A stretch of DNA of 15,003 bases from J005 sp964613235 (GTDB lineage Bacteria; Pseudomonadota; Zetaproteobacteria; Mariprofundales; Mariprofundaceae): NCBI GenBank assembly GCA_964613235.1, contig CAZTGM010000046.1, positions 1 through 15,003 of the forward strand, in the 5' to 3' direction. The notes beneath the pieces are model-generated. The model had not been told where the DNA came from. It was given only the letters and a program-made list of their open reading frames with translations, and made no database searches. A program made the position numbers and the translations under genes. Shown here piece by piece: positions 7,552-14,959 of this stretch; position 1 is the stretch's first letter; each line of letters starts with the position of its first letter.

Positions 7552-7581
7552 GTGTGGAAGCTGTGAAAAAAGGAGATAGTT

Positions 7582-8949
7582 GTGAGTCAAATGCATCGTC
7601 AAGCCACAACGGATGTCCTGAATGTTGCCGATGCTCTGCGTCTGGCTACTGAGCAGCCTTCAACCTTGCGCCGGTTGCTTGCCGGTTTGCATGCTTCCGA
7701 AATTGCCGCGCTGATTATCGATTGCCGCGATGATGAACAACGTCGGCGATTAATTGAACTCATCGATGAAGAACAACTGGGTGATGTATTGCTGCAATTG
7801 CCGGAGGCGATGCAGGAAGACCTGTTGGCTTTTTTTCAGCCCAGTGATATTGAGGAAATTGTTGAACATCTGGATTCGGACGATGCTGCCGACCTGTTGC
7901 AGGCTGTGGACAAGCCGGTGGCCGATGTGGTTATCGATCGTCTGGAGCCGGAAGAAAGGCGCGGTCTGGCGCCCCTGCTGGAGCATGACGAGGAATCCGC
8001 CGGCGGCCTTATGCAGGCCGAGCTGTTCAAGGTGCGCGATGACTGGAATGTGGATACCGTGCTCAAGGTACTGCGACGCTGGGGCCGGGAAATCGAGAAT
8101 CTTCATTATATTTATGTGGTGGATGATGATGATCGTCTGACAGGTGTGTTGCCTTTGTATCAATTATTGCTGAGTGAACCGGATCAGCTGGTTTCCGGGA
8201 TTCAGGATACGGAGTTTCCGCGAGCCATTGCCGGCCAGGACCAGGAAGAAGTGGCGAAAATGTTTGAGAAATATGATGTACTGGCATTGCCGGTTATCGA
8301 TGAGCAGGGGCTTCTGATCGGACGCATTACAGCCGATGACGTCATCGACGTGATTCACGAAGAGGCGACAGAGGATATGTACCGTCTGGCCGCATTGTCG
8401 GATGAGGACGATCTGGCCGAGCCTGTGCTGACAACCGCACGCCGGCGCGGGCTATGGCTGATGGTCAATCTGGGTACGGCCATTGCTGCATCGGTGGTGA
8501 TTTCCCAGTTTGAAAACACGATTGCCAGTCTGGTGGCTCTGGCCGTACTGATGCCGATTGTCGCCAGCATGGGCGGTATTGCCGGCACGCAGACGCTGAC
8601 GGTTATCGTGCGCGGCATTGCGCTTGGGCGTGTCACGTTTGCCAATGCCCGACGTGCCTTGATAAAGGAAGTGTCCGTAAGCGTGGTTTCCGGCCTTTTG
8701 TTTGCCGTGGTGATCGGCGTTGTGGCCACGTTCTGGTTTCCGGAAGTGGGCGTGAAGCTGGGTATGGTGATTGCCGCAGCCATGATGATCAATCTGTTTG
8801 CCGCAGGTCTGGCCGGTGCCGTGATTCCGTTGACGTTGCAGCGCCTGCATATCGATCCGGCGCTGGCATCGGGAACCATTCTGACGACCATTACCGATAT
8901 TGTGGGATTTTTCAGCTTTCTCGGACTGGCAACGATTTTTTTATTGTAG
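7582..8949 (+). CDS. mgtE: Magnesium channel/transporter MgtE
   Basis: A 455-residue inner-membrane magnesium channel. A soluble MgtE N domain of helical repeats spans about 25-130 and is rich in acidic residues. Two CBS domains follow at about 145-265 and sense cytoplasmic magnesium in this family. A connecting helix and five membrane segments fill 290-455. LMPIVASMGGIAGTQ (323-337) is the signature loop of the first pore segments. D439 in TTITDIVGFF matches the conserved pore aspartate of the Thermus channel. Translation begins at GTG (7582), six bases after AGGAG (7571-7575). It is divergent from mfd, and its end overlaps the ROK kinase gene by 9 bp. Regulation is probably through the CBS gate; a leader inverted repeat may add transcriptional control. 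Confidence 0.95.
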   Translation: MSQMHRQATTDVLNVADALRLATEQPSTLRRLLAGLHASEIAALIIDCRDDEQRRRLIELIDEEQLGDVLLQLPEAMQEDLLAFFQPSDIEEIVEHLDSDDAADLLQAVDKPVADVVIDRLEPEERRGLAPLLEHDEESAGGLMQAELFKVRDDWNVDTVLKVLRRWGREIENLHYIYVVDDDDRLTGVLPLYQLLLSEPDQLVSGIQDTEFPRAIAGQDQEEVAKMFEKYDVLALPVIDEQGLLIGRITADDVIDVIHEEATEDMYRLAALSDEDDLAEPVLTTARRRGLWLMVNLGTAIAASVVISQFENTIASLVALAVLMPIVASMGGIAGTQTLTVIVRGIALGRVTFANARRALIKEVSVSVVSGLLFAVVIGVVATFWFPEVGVKLGMVIAAAMMINLFAAGLAGAVIPLTLQRLHIDPALASGTILTTITDIVGFFSFLGLATIFLL

Positions 8950-9858
8950 CTGGCGCTCGCAAGCCAGCAGGGCGGCCCCCAGCAGTCCGGCATGGTCATT
9001 GAGTGCGGAGGCGGCAACATGCACGCTGCCGCGTTGTGGCGGAATCAGTGCTCTTTGCAGGCTCGCATCTATGGCGGGATAAAGCAGATCCCAGGCGCCG
9101 GTCATGCCGCCGCTGACGGTGATACGATGAATATCCAGCATGATGACGCATTGCGCCATGGCCATACCGAGAGCATGGCCGGCCTGCTGCCATAATTGTA
9201 GTGCATATACTTCACCCTGTTGGGCCTGTCGGTAAATGGCGTGAGCGGATGAGTCTTTCCCTGTCTGTTCCCGATACATAGCCATGATGGCTGTGGCCGA
9301 AGCGTAGGCTTCCACGCAACCATGATTGCCGCAACCACAACGGCGTGCTGCCTGCTCCTGACAGATGCGTATATGCCCGAACTCCATGGCCATGCCGGTT
9401 TCACCACTCCAGGGTTGATGCTGCAGGATCAGCCCGCCGCCAATACCGGTACCCAGTGTGATGTGCAGCAGGTTTTTGGCTCCCTGTCCCCGACCGAAAC
9501 GATGTTCACCCAGGGCTGCGCAGAGCGCATCATTTTGCATGGATACGGGGATGCCGAGACATGTTTGCAGACGTTTGGCCAGAGGCAGGTGATGGATATA
9601 GGGCAGGTTGGGTGAGGCCAGCAGACGACCGGAGTGATCATCGAAGAAGCCGGGGAAACCAATGCCGACAGCCGCGACCGAATGTCGTTGCAGCATGGGC
9701 GATAATTGCCCGGCAATGGCGCTGATCATGTCTGCTTCGGTACTGAAACGGGACAAAGACAGTTCGCTACGGGTTTCGTACATGACCTCGCCGGACGGAT
9801 CGACGATGGCCTGGCGGATATTGGTACCTCCGATGTCGGCGGCGAGAATCAGGCTCAT
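8941..9858 (-). CDS. ROK-family sugar kinase, probable glucokinase
   Basis: A 305-residue ROK kinase. The N-terminal phosphate-binding loop reads DIGGTN (8-13). The catalytic base is D110 in MQNDA. The ROK zinc site is complete: H162 (EFGHI) and C174, C176, C181 in CGCGNHGCVEAY. A second glycine-rich ATP loop is TLGTGIGGG (134-142). No helix-turn-helix domain precedes it, so it is an enzyme and not a NagC/Mlc-type repressor. Glucose is the likely substrate given the neighbours glgA and pgi, but fructose, N-acetylglucosamine or N-acetylmannosamine cannot be excluded. I chose the ATG at 9856-9858 because it overlaps the glgA stop as ATGA and begins just before the nucleotide-binding motif; a longer frame to 9954 would run 32 codons into glgA. 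Confidence 0.88.
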   Translation of the reverse strand: MSLILAADIGGTNIRQAIVDPSGEVMYETRSELSLSRFSTEADMISAIAGQLSPMLQRHSVAAVGIGFPGFFDDHSGRLLASPNLPYIHHLPLAKRLQTCLGIPVSMQNDALCAALGEHRFGRGQGAKNLLHITLGTGIGGGLILQHQPWSGETGMAMEFGHIRICQEQAARRCGCGNHGCVEAYASATAIMAMYREQTGKDSSAHAIYRQAQQGEVYALQLWQQAGHALGMAMAQCVIMLDIHRITVSGGMTGAWDLLYPAIDASLQRALIPPQRGSVHVAASALNDHAGLLGAALLACERQLQ

Positions 9859-11306
9859 GAGGCGAGCAGTTGCCCGTACAAGCGGGCATAGCTGCGAGCG
9901 GAAGCCTCCCAGGATGAATCGCGTTTTAATGCGTTGCTGCGAATGCGATTCCATATGCCCGGCTTGCGGTACAGTGCAACGGCTTTTTCCACGGCCACAT
10001 CGAGTGAGGCTGCATCAGCATGTGCGAAGTGAATGCCGGTGGCATGCTGTTTGTCCTGATCATAATCAATGACCGTATCCTTCAGGCCGCCAGTGGCTCG
10101 CACGACCGGTACATTGCCATAGCGCATGGCCATCAGTTGTCCCAGTCCGCATGGTTCAAAGCGCGATGGCATGAGGAAAATATCGCCGCCGGCATAAATC
10201 CGGCGTGCCAGGGGTTCATTGAAGCCACGCCAGAAATACATGCTTTCCGGGTAGCGCCTGGCCAGTTCGTGTAACGCATGCTCGTAATAGGGGTCCCCGG
10301 ACCCAAGAACGACGAGTTGATAGCCACGCTTGATCCATGCTCCCGTATTGGCCAGTAGCAGGTCGATGCCTTTCTGCTCGGCCAGTCGTGAAATCAGCGT
10401 CAGTACCGGGACCGTGGCATCGACACGCAGCCCGCATTGTTCTTGCAGGGCCTGTTTGCAGGCTTTTTTTCCTGCTGTTTTGCCGGCCGCAAACGGCGCG
10501 GCGATATGTTCGTCTCGGGCAGGGTTCCACTGGCTGACGTCGATGCCGTTGACGATACCGGTCAGGCGGTCGGCATGATTGGCCAGAAAGCCTTCCAGAT
10601 GGCAGCCGTATTCCGGCGTCATGATTTCTTCGGCATAGGTAGGGCTGACCGTGGTGATGGCATCGGATTCCATGATGCCCGCCTTCATGCAGTTGATCTG
10701 CTGATAAAACTCAAAGCCCTCGGGATGAAAATGATGGGTTGGCAGGCCAAGCCGATGCAGCCATTCGGCAGGGAAAAAGCCCTGATAGGCAAGGTTATGG
10801 ATCGTAAACAGCGTTTTCGCCGAGGCAATATTGGGCAGATGAATGTATTGCGTACGCAGCAGCAGCGGTACCAGGCCTGTCTGCCAGTCGTGGCAATGGA
10901 TGATGTCAATGCGCTTGCCGAGACGGGCTGCGGTTTCCAGTGCGACGCGATCAAACAGCAGAAAGCGCAGCAGATTGTCATCATAGGCACCACCGGGAGG
11001 GCCGTAAAGTCCTTCGCGATCAAACAATTCATCCTGTTCGACAAGCAGAAAGCGCAGGCCGTCATGCCAGAGTTCATGTATCGGACAGAGCCACTGTCTG
11101 CCGTCGGCCCACATGTCGATCACAATATCGGTTGCGGCAGGGGTGAAGTCGCTGCCGTCGATATCCTTGCGGTAGTAGGGAATGATGACTGTCACCTGAT
11201 AATCCAGTGTTTGCAGGGCATGAGGCAGTGAGCCGGCGACATCGGCCAGACCACCCGTTTTGGCCAGCGGGGTGGCTTCCGAAGCAATAAAGACAATCTG
11301 ACGCAT
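9855..11306 (-). CDS. glgA: Glycogen synthase, ADP-glucose type (GT5)
   Basis: A 483-residue glucosyltransferase that extends alpha-1,4-glucan using ADP-glucose; E. coli GlgA is 477 residues. The N-terminal ADP-glucose loop KTGGLADV starts at K16. HCHDW (137-141) and FTIHNLAYQG (167-176) are conserved in GT5. The C-terminal GT-B half has SRLAEQKG (306-313) with R307 and K312, the SRFEPCGLGQ block (381-390) with catalytic-site E384, and TGGLKDT (405-411). The ATG at 11304-11306 follows an AGGAGGG ribosome site. The stop overlaps the ROK kinase start, so both are probably made from one transcript. No other glg genes (glgB, glgC, glgP) are in the window. Confidence 0.96.
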   Translation of the reverse strand: MRQIVFIASEATPLAKTGGLADVAGSLPHALQTLDYQVTVIIPYYRKDIDGSDFTPAATDIVIDMWADGRQWLCPIHELWHDGLRFLLVEQDELFDREGLYGPPGGAYDDNLLRFLLFDRVALETAARLGKRIDIIHCHDWQTGLVPLLLRTQYIHLPNIASAKTLFTIHNLAYQGFFPAEWLHRLGLPTHHFHPEGFEFYQQINCMKAGIMESDAITTVSPTYAEEIMTPEYGCHLEGFLANHADRLTGIVNGIDVSQWNPARDEHIAAPFAAGKTAGKKACKQALQEQCGLRVDATVPVLTLISRLAEQKGIDLLLANTGAWIKRGYQLVVLGSGDPYYEHALHELARRYPESMYFWRGFNEPLARRIYAGGDIFLMPSRFEPCGLGQLMAMRYGNVPVVRATGGLKDTVIDYDQDKQHATGIHFAHADAASLDVAVEKAVALYRKPGIWNRIRSNALKRDSSWEASARSYARLYGQLLAS

Positions 11307-11324
11307 AGTTCCCTCCTGCCGCGC

Positions 11325-11352
11325 AGTATAGCATTTTGCGGGTTCGTCTGAA
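11325..11352 (-). promoter_or_regulatory. Candidate sigma70 promoter for glgA-ROK kinase
   Basis: On the minus strand TTCAGA (11347-11352) and TATACT (11325-11330) are 16 bases apart, matching four and five of six consensus positions. It lies about 20 bp before the glgA start codon. Confidence 0.45.
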
Positions 11353-11367
11353 CTGTCGCATTCGCCA

Positions 11368-11395
11368 TCGACAAGACATCGTTTTTGACGATAAT
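11368..11395 (+). promoter_or_regulatory. Candidate sigma70 promoter for pgi
   Basis: TCGACA (11368-11373) and GATAAT (11390-11395) are 16 bases apart, each five of six matches to consensus. The predicted start near 11402 gives a leader of about 50 bases. This promoter stands back to back with the glgA promoter, with 15 bases between their -35 boxes. Confidence 0.5.
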
Positions 11396-11411
11396 CACAG
11401 GCTATCTTCCG

Positions 11412-11433
11412 ACCCGCAGTGTCGCTGTCGGGT
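11412..11433 (+). promoter_or_regulatory. Leader hairpin upstream of pgi
   Basis: ACCCGCAG (11412-11419) pairs with CTG (11425-11427) and CGGGT (11429-11433), leaving one bulged T at 11428 and a five-base loop. The stem ends eight bases before the purine-rich ribosome site at 11441, so it could affect mRNA stability or translation. No T run follows, so it is not a standard terminator. Confidence 0.35.
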
Positions 11434-11450
11434 TATGAAGGGAGGGGAAG

Positions 11451-13097
11451 TTGTCTGAGCTGATTCGTTCACAAGCATGGCAGGCACTGCAGCAGCATGC
11501 CGAGGCGATGCAACAGGTTCATATGCGGGATCTTTTTGCCGATGATGAGCATCGTTTTCAGCGCTATTCGCTACAATTCGGGCAACTGCTGGTAGATTAT
11601 TCAAAGAATATCATTACTGATAAGAGCATGCGTCTGCTGCTGCAACTGGCCGAAGAACGCCGGCTGTCTGAGTGGATTGAGCGCATGTTCAATGGTGAGA
11701 AGATCAATCTGACAGAGGGGCGTGCGGTACTGCATACGGCTCTGCGCAATCGTTCCGACCGGCCAGTATATGTTGATGGTCGGGATGTTATGCCGGATGT
11801 GCGGCGCGTATTGCAGCAGATGCGCGTGTTTACGGACAAGGTTCGGCAGGGCGTGTGGCTGGGTTCAACAGGCAAGCATATTACGGACATCGTGAATATC
11901 GGCATCGGCGGTTCGGACCTTGGCCCGGTCATGGTGACCGAGGCGCTGAAAGCCTATGCGCAGGATGGATTGAACGTGCATTTCGTGTCCAATGTGGACG
12001 GCACGCATATGGTGGAAACGTTGAAAGGCCTGCATCGGGAGACCACGCTGTTTGTTATCGTGTCCAAAACGTTTACGACACAGGAAACGATCACCAATGC
12101 CAAAACGGCACGTGACTGGTTTCTCACGCGCGGCGGTACGCGAGAAGCCGTGGCCAGACATTTTGTTGCCGTTTCGACGAATGCCAAAGCCGTGGCGTCG
12201 TTTGGAATCGATACGGGCAATATGTTCGAGTTCTGGGACTGGGTGGGCGGCCGTTATTCCCTGTGGGGTTCTGTCGGTCTGTCCATTGCGCTGTATATCG
12301 GTATGGATCGCTTCGAAGAACTGTTAACCGGCGCGCATGCCATGGATGAACATTTCCGCAATGCACCGTTTGCCGAAAATATCCCTGTCATTCTCGGTCT
12401 GCTGGGTATCTGGTATAATAATTTCATGCATGCCGATTCGCATGCGATCCTGCCTTATGACCAGTATATGCATCGTTTTCCGGCCTATTTCCAGCAGGGT
12501 GATATGGAAAGCAATGGCAAGCGCGTAACGCGCGACGGCGAACAGGTGGACTATTCTACCGGACCGATCATCTGGGGTGAGCCGGGCACCAATGGGCAGC
12601 ATGCATTTTTTCAGCTCATTCATCAGGGTACGAAACTGGTGCCATGTGATTTTCTGGCGCCGGTAGAAACGCAGAATCCGGTGGGTGAGCATCATCGCAT
12701 GTTGCTATCCAATTTTTTTGCACAGACCGAAGCATTGATGCGTGGCAAGACGGAAGCGGAAGTGCGTGGTGAACTGCAGGCGCAGGGCATGAGTGAGGCG
12801 GATATTGAGGTGCTGTTGCCGCACAAGGTGTTTCCCGGCAACCGTCCGAGCAATTCGATCATGTTTACCAAGCTTACGCCGCATACGCTGGGCATGCTGA
12901 TCGCGATGTACGAACACAAAACCTTTGTACAGAGCGTTATCTGGGGCGTGAATGCCTTTGACCAGTGGGGTGTGGAACTGGGCAAGCAACTGGCGCGCAG
13001 CATTTTGCCGGAGCTGGTGGATAACCGGCCTGTGACGACACACGACGCTTCCACCAATGGTCTGATTAATTTCTACAAGCAGCAGCGTCGGGAGTAA
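11451..13097 (+). CDS. pgi: Glucose-6-phosphate isomerase
   Basis: A 548-residue cytoplasmic enzyme that interconverts glucose-6-P and fructose-6-P; E. coli Pgi is 549. Both family signatures are visible: DWVGGRYSLWGSVGL (263-277) and FDQWGVELGKQLA (503-515). The sugar-phosphate loop is GIGGSDLGP (151-159). The predicted catalytic residues are E353 (MESNGK), H384 (GQHAFF) and K512. Translation probably starts at TTG (11451), supported by GGAGG (11441-11445) five bases upstream and by the normal family N-terminus starting there. It is divergent from glgA and the ROK kinase, so glucose phosphorylation, isomerisation and glycogen storage lie together. Confidence 0.97.
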   Translation: MSELIRSQAWQALQQHAEAMQQVHMRDLFADDEHRFQRYSLQFGQLLVDYSKNIITDKSMRLLLQLAEERRLSEWIERMFNGEKINLTEGRAVLHTALRNRSDRPVYVDGRDVMPDVRRVLQQMRVFTDKVRQGVWLGSTGKHITDIVNIGIGGSDLGPVMVTEALKAYAQDGLNVHFVSNVDGTHMVETLKGLHRETTLFVIVSKTFTTQETITNAKTARDWFLTRGGTREAVARHFVAVSTNAKAVASFGIDTGNMFEFWDWVGGRYSLWGSVGLSIALYIGMDRFEELLTGAHAMDEHFRNAPFAENIPVILGLLGIWYNNFMHADSHAILPYDQYMHRFPAYFQQGDMESNGKRVTRDGEQVDYSTGPIIWGEPGTNGQHAFFQLIHQGTKLVPCDFLAPVETQNPVGEHHRMLLSNFFAQTEALMRGKTEAEVRGELQAQGMSEADIEVLLPHKVFPGNRPSNSIMFTKLTPHTLGMLIAMYEHKTFVQSVIWGVNAFDQWGVELGKQLARSILPELVDNRPVTTHDASTNGLINFYKQQRRE

Positions 13098-13170
13098 GTG
13101 CGGCTGAGACGGGTTTACGCTTGAGTCGGCACGTGCCCTGGCTGGTGAAACGGGCTAGTGTTCGCATCCC

Positions 13171-13872
13171 ATGATGCACGTTAGTGAATCCCATGCATTA
13201 TTTCGCCTGATTAACGGGCATCCATCCACGTTGGCTGATCTGTTTTTCGGTACGATCAGCGGTCTGGGCGACGGATTGGTGGTGGCGCTGTTATGCGCCC
13301 TGATCATGTTATGGCATTTGCGACTGGGCATGGCGGCCATGCTCGCATTCATCGTCTCCGGGGTGTTGGCGCAGACGTTGAAGCGCATATTCGATATGCC
13401 CCGACCACCGGCGCTGCTGGAACATGTGCATGTGCTGGGGGTGCCATTGCAGGCGCATTCCTTTCCGTCGGGGCATGCGACATCCGATGGTGTCATAATC
13501 GTGGCAGCATTGCTGTTCTGGGGGCGCGGGGATAGACGTGGCTGGCTGGCAGCACTGCTGTTTTTGCTGGCAGCCATTGGCCGGATTTACGGCGGTGTCC
13601 ACTTTCCGCTCGATGTGGCGATGGGATTGCTGCTGGGCATGATCTCCATGTATGTATGCTGGTACTGGCTGGCAGGGCGTATTCCGCAGCATTGGCAAGA
13701 GAATCCCTGGAGCTGGAAGGTCAGCGGTCTGCTGGTGCTTGCACTGGCGGCAGCACTGGGTCTGGGCTATCGTATTCAGCCGGCAACGGCTGAAGTTCTG
13801 ACGCTATTGTTACCGGTATTATCACTGATGTTGCTGGCGCATGTCTGGAAGGGGAAACTGCATGGCCGTTGA
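13171..13872 (+). CDS. PAP2-family membrane phosphatase
   Basis: A 233-residue integral membrane protein with about six hydrophobic segments. The three motifs of the type 2 phosphatidic acid phosphatase family are complete: K71 to R78-P79 (KRIFDMPRP), SFPSGH (97-102) with H102, and R138 to H144 and D148 (RIYGGVHFPLD). Members remove phosphate from lipid phosphates such as undecaprenyl pyrophosphate, phosphatidylglycerol phosphate or phosphatidate in the membrane; the substrate here is not determined. The N-terminus before the first membrane segment is short and no signal peptide cleavage site is apparent. Two ATG codons stand in tandem at 13171 and 13174, and neither has a good ribosome site. 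The gene begins 73 bp after pgi and overlaps holC by 11 bp. Confidence 0.87.
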   Translation: MMHVSESHALFRLINGHPSTLADLFFGTISGLGDGLVVALLCALIMLWHLRLGMAAMLAFIVSGVLAQTLKRIFDMPRPPALLEHVHVLGVPLQAHSFPSGHATSDGVIIVAALLFWGRGDRRGWLAALLFLLAAIGRIYGGVHFPLDVAMGLLLGMISMYVCWYWLAGRIPQHWQENPWSWKVSGLLVLALAAALGLGYRIQPATAEVLTLLLPVLSLMLLAHVWKGKLHGR

Positions 13873-14302
13873 TACTCAAGTGCATTTTGAATTGCTGGAA
13901 CATCCGGACCGAGTGGAGGGTATTGCCCGCCTGTTGTTGCGCCGCGGTCGGTTGACGCCGCATGTGCTGGTGATTTGTCCGGATGCCGGGTTTATGGCGG
14001 CGCTGGATGAGCGTTTGTGGACGGTGCATCCCGAATCGTTTCTGGCACATGGCATTGCCGGTGCGGATGCGGCGGTGAATGCGCGTCAGCCAATTCTGCT
14101 GGCTACATCGATTGCGCGGGATAATGATGCCGCAGTATTGATCAATGGCGGCGTGGAAGTGCCGCCGAACGTATCCGGATTCGCGCATCTGGTGGATTTT
14201 GTCGATGGCTGGGATGAAGCCCTGAAACAGGCAGCACGCGAGCGTTTCAGAACCTATCGTCAAATGGGCCTGGAGCCGACGTATTTGGGCAAAAAGTCAT
14301 AA
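13862..14302 (+). CDS. holC: DNA polymerase III chi subunit
   Basis: A 146-residue clamp-loader accessory protein; E. coli chi is 147 residues. Chi pairs with psi and links the replisome to single-strand binding protein. Recognisable family features are the helix with LLLRRG (24-29), the following strand HVLVICPD (34-41), LDERLW (48-53), FLAHG (60-64) and LINGG near 93-97. The ATG at 13862 is preceded by GGAAGGGG and overlaps the PAP2 gene stop by 11 bp. An earlier in-frame start at 13841 lies inside PAP2 and before that ribosome site, so I reject it. In many gammaproteobacteria holC lies between pepA and valS; neither is beside it here. Confidence 0.85.
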   Translation: MAVDTQVHFELLEHPDRVEGIARLLLRRGRLTPHVLVICPDAGFMAALDERLWTVHPESFLAHGIAGADAAVNARQPILLATSIARDNDAAVLINGGVEVPPNVSGFAHLVDFVDGWDEALKQAARERFRTYRQMGLEPTYLGKKS

Positions 14303-14351
14303 TACGATGTGTCCGTAGAAGCTGAACGATCCAGGGTGCTGCTGGATTTAA

Positions 14352-14396
14352 AAAAGGAAATAAAATGATGACACCGCCTGCGAAGGGCGGTGTCAT
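14352..14396 (-). terminator. Rho-independent terminator downstream of slyD
   Basis: A perfect 11-bp inverted repeat, ATGACACCGCC (14368-14378) and GGCGGTGTCAT (14386-14396), has a 7-base loop. Read on the minus strand the stem is followed by CATTTTATTTCC and then a run of six T. It starts 11 bp after the slyD stop. The plus strand has no T run after the stem, so it mainly serves slyD, although it could also slow transcription out of holC. Confidence 0.75.
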
Positions 14397-14407
14397 ACAC
14401 AGAACGG

Positions 14408-14887
14408 TTAGTGACAGCCCTCGCCGCTATGTACGTGGCCGTGTTCCAGTTCTTCGGCCGTGGCTTCGCGGATATCCGCAACGTCCACATTGAAATGCAG
14501 GCGTTCGCCGGCTAGTGGATGGTTGCCATCAATGGTGACATCGTCGCCATCCACGGCTGCGATGGTGATGACCTGCGTGCCGTCCGGTGTTTCCGCCTGG
14601 AACTGCATGCCGACTTCCAGCTTGTCTACACCCTGGAAAAGATTACTGGGAACTGTCTGGATCAGGTTCTCATTGACCTCGCCGTAGGCATCAGCGGCTT
14701 CGATGGTCACCTGCAGGGTATCGCCGGTGGTTTTGCCTTCCAGTTCCTTTTCCAGACCGGGAATGATGTTCTGCGCACCATGCAGATATACGAGAGGTTC
14801 GGCGCCTTCGGATGAGTCGATTATGACTCCGGCATCGTCTTTCAGCGTATAATGAATGGATACGACCGTATTGTTTGCAATCTGCAT
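14408..14887 (-). CDS. slyD: FKBP-type peptidyl-prolyl isomerase SlyD
   Basis: A 159-residue prolyl isomerase and chaperone of the cytoplasm. The FKBP domain is split, as in SlyD, by an insert-in-flap chaperone domain at about 72-128. Conserved parts are YLHGAQNIIPGLEKELEG (34-51), DAYGEVNENLIQ (66-77), DGNHPLAGERLHFNVDV (118-134) and REATAEELEHGHVH (140-153). E. coli SlyD has a tail of about 50 His/Cys-rich residues that binds nickel. Here the tail is only HGHVHSGEGCH, with four histidines and one cysteine in the last eleven residues, so metal delivery may be limited. The ATG at 14885-14887 has an AAGGAG site upstream. A terminator follows the stop. Confidence 0.94.
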   Translation of the reverse strand: MQIANNTVVSIHYTLKDDAGVIIDSSEGAEPLVYLHGAQNIIPGLEKELEGKTTGDTLQVTIEAADAYGEVNENLIQTVPSNLFQGVDKLEVGMQFQAETPDGTQVITIAAVDGDDVTIDGNHPLAGERLHFNVDVADIREATAEELEHGHVHSGEGCH

Positions 14888-14932
14888 GAGATTCTCCTTG
14901 CATTAAAAAAAACGGCGACCCTACGCAAATGC

Positions 14933-14959
14933 ATTATGCAGACAAGTTTTCCCTGTCAG
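14933..14959 (-). promoter_or_regulatory. Possible promoter and dyads upstream of slyD
   Basis: On the minus strand CTGACA (14954-14959) and CATAAT (14933-14938) each match five of six consensus positions, but the spacer is only 15 bases. The -10 lies in the palindrome TGCATTATGCA, and the -35 lies in TTTCC-N6-GGAAA. These dyads could be operator sites. The rest of 14888-15003 shows no gene I can support. Confidence 0.3.

Noticed and set aside
7486..7581. Magnesium riboswitch before mgtE
   Set aside because: The leader is under 100 bases and lacks the three-helix M-box layout; only a short inverted repeat is visible.
8941..9954. Longer ROK kinase starting at 9954
   Set aside because: The extra 32 codons lie inside glgA and precede the usual family start; the ATGA overlap at 9855-9858 gives a better start.
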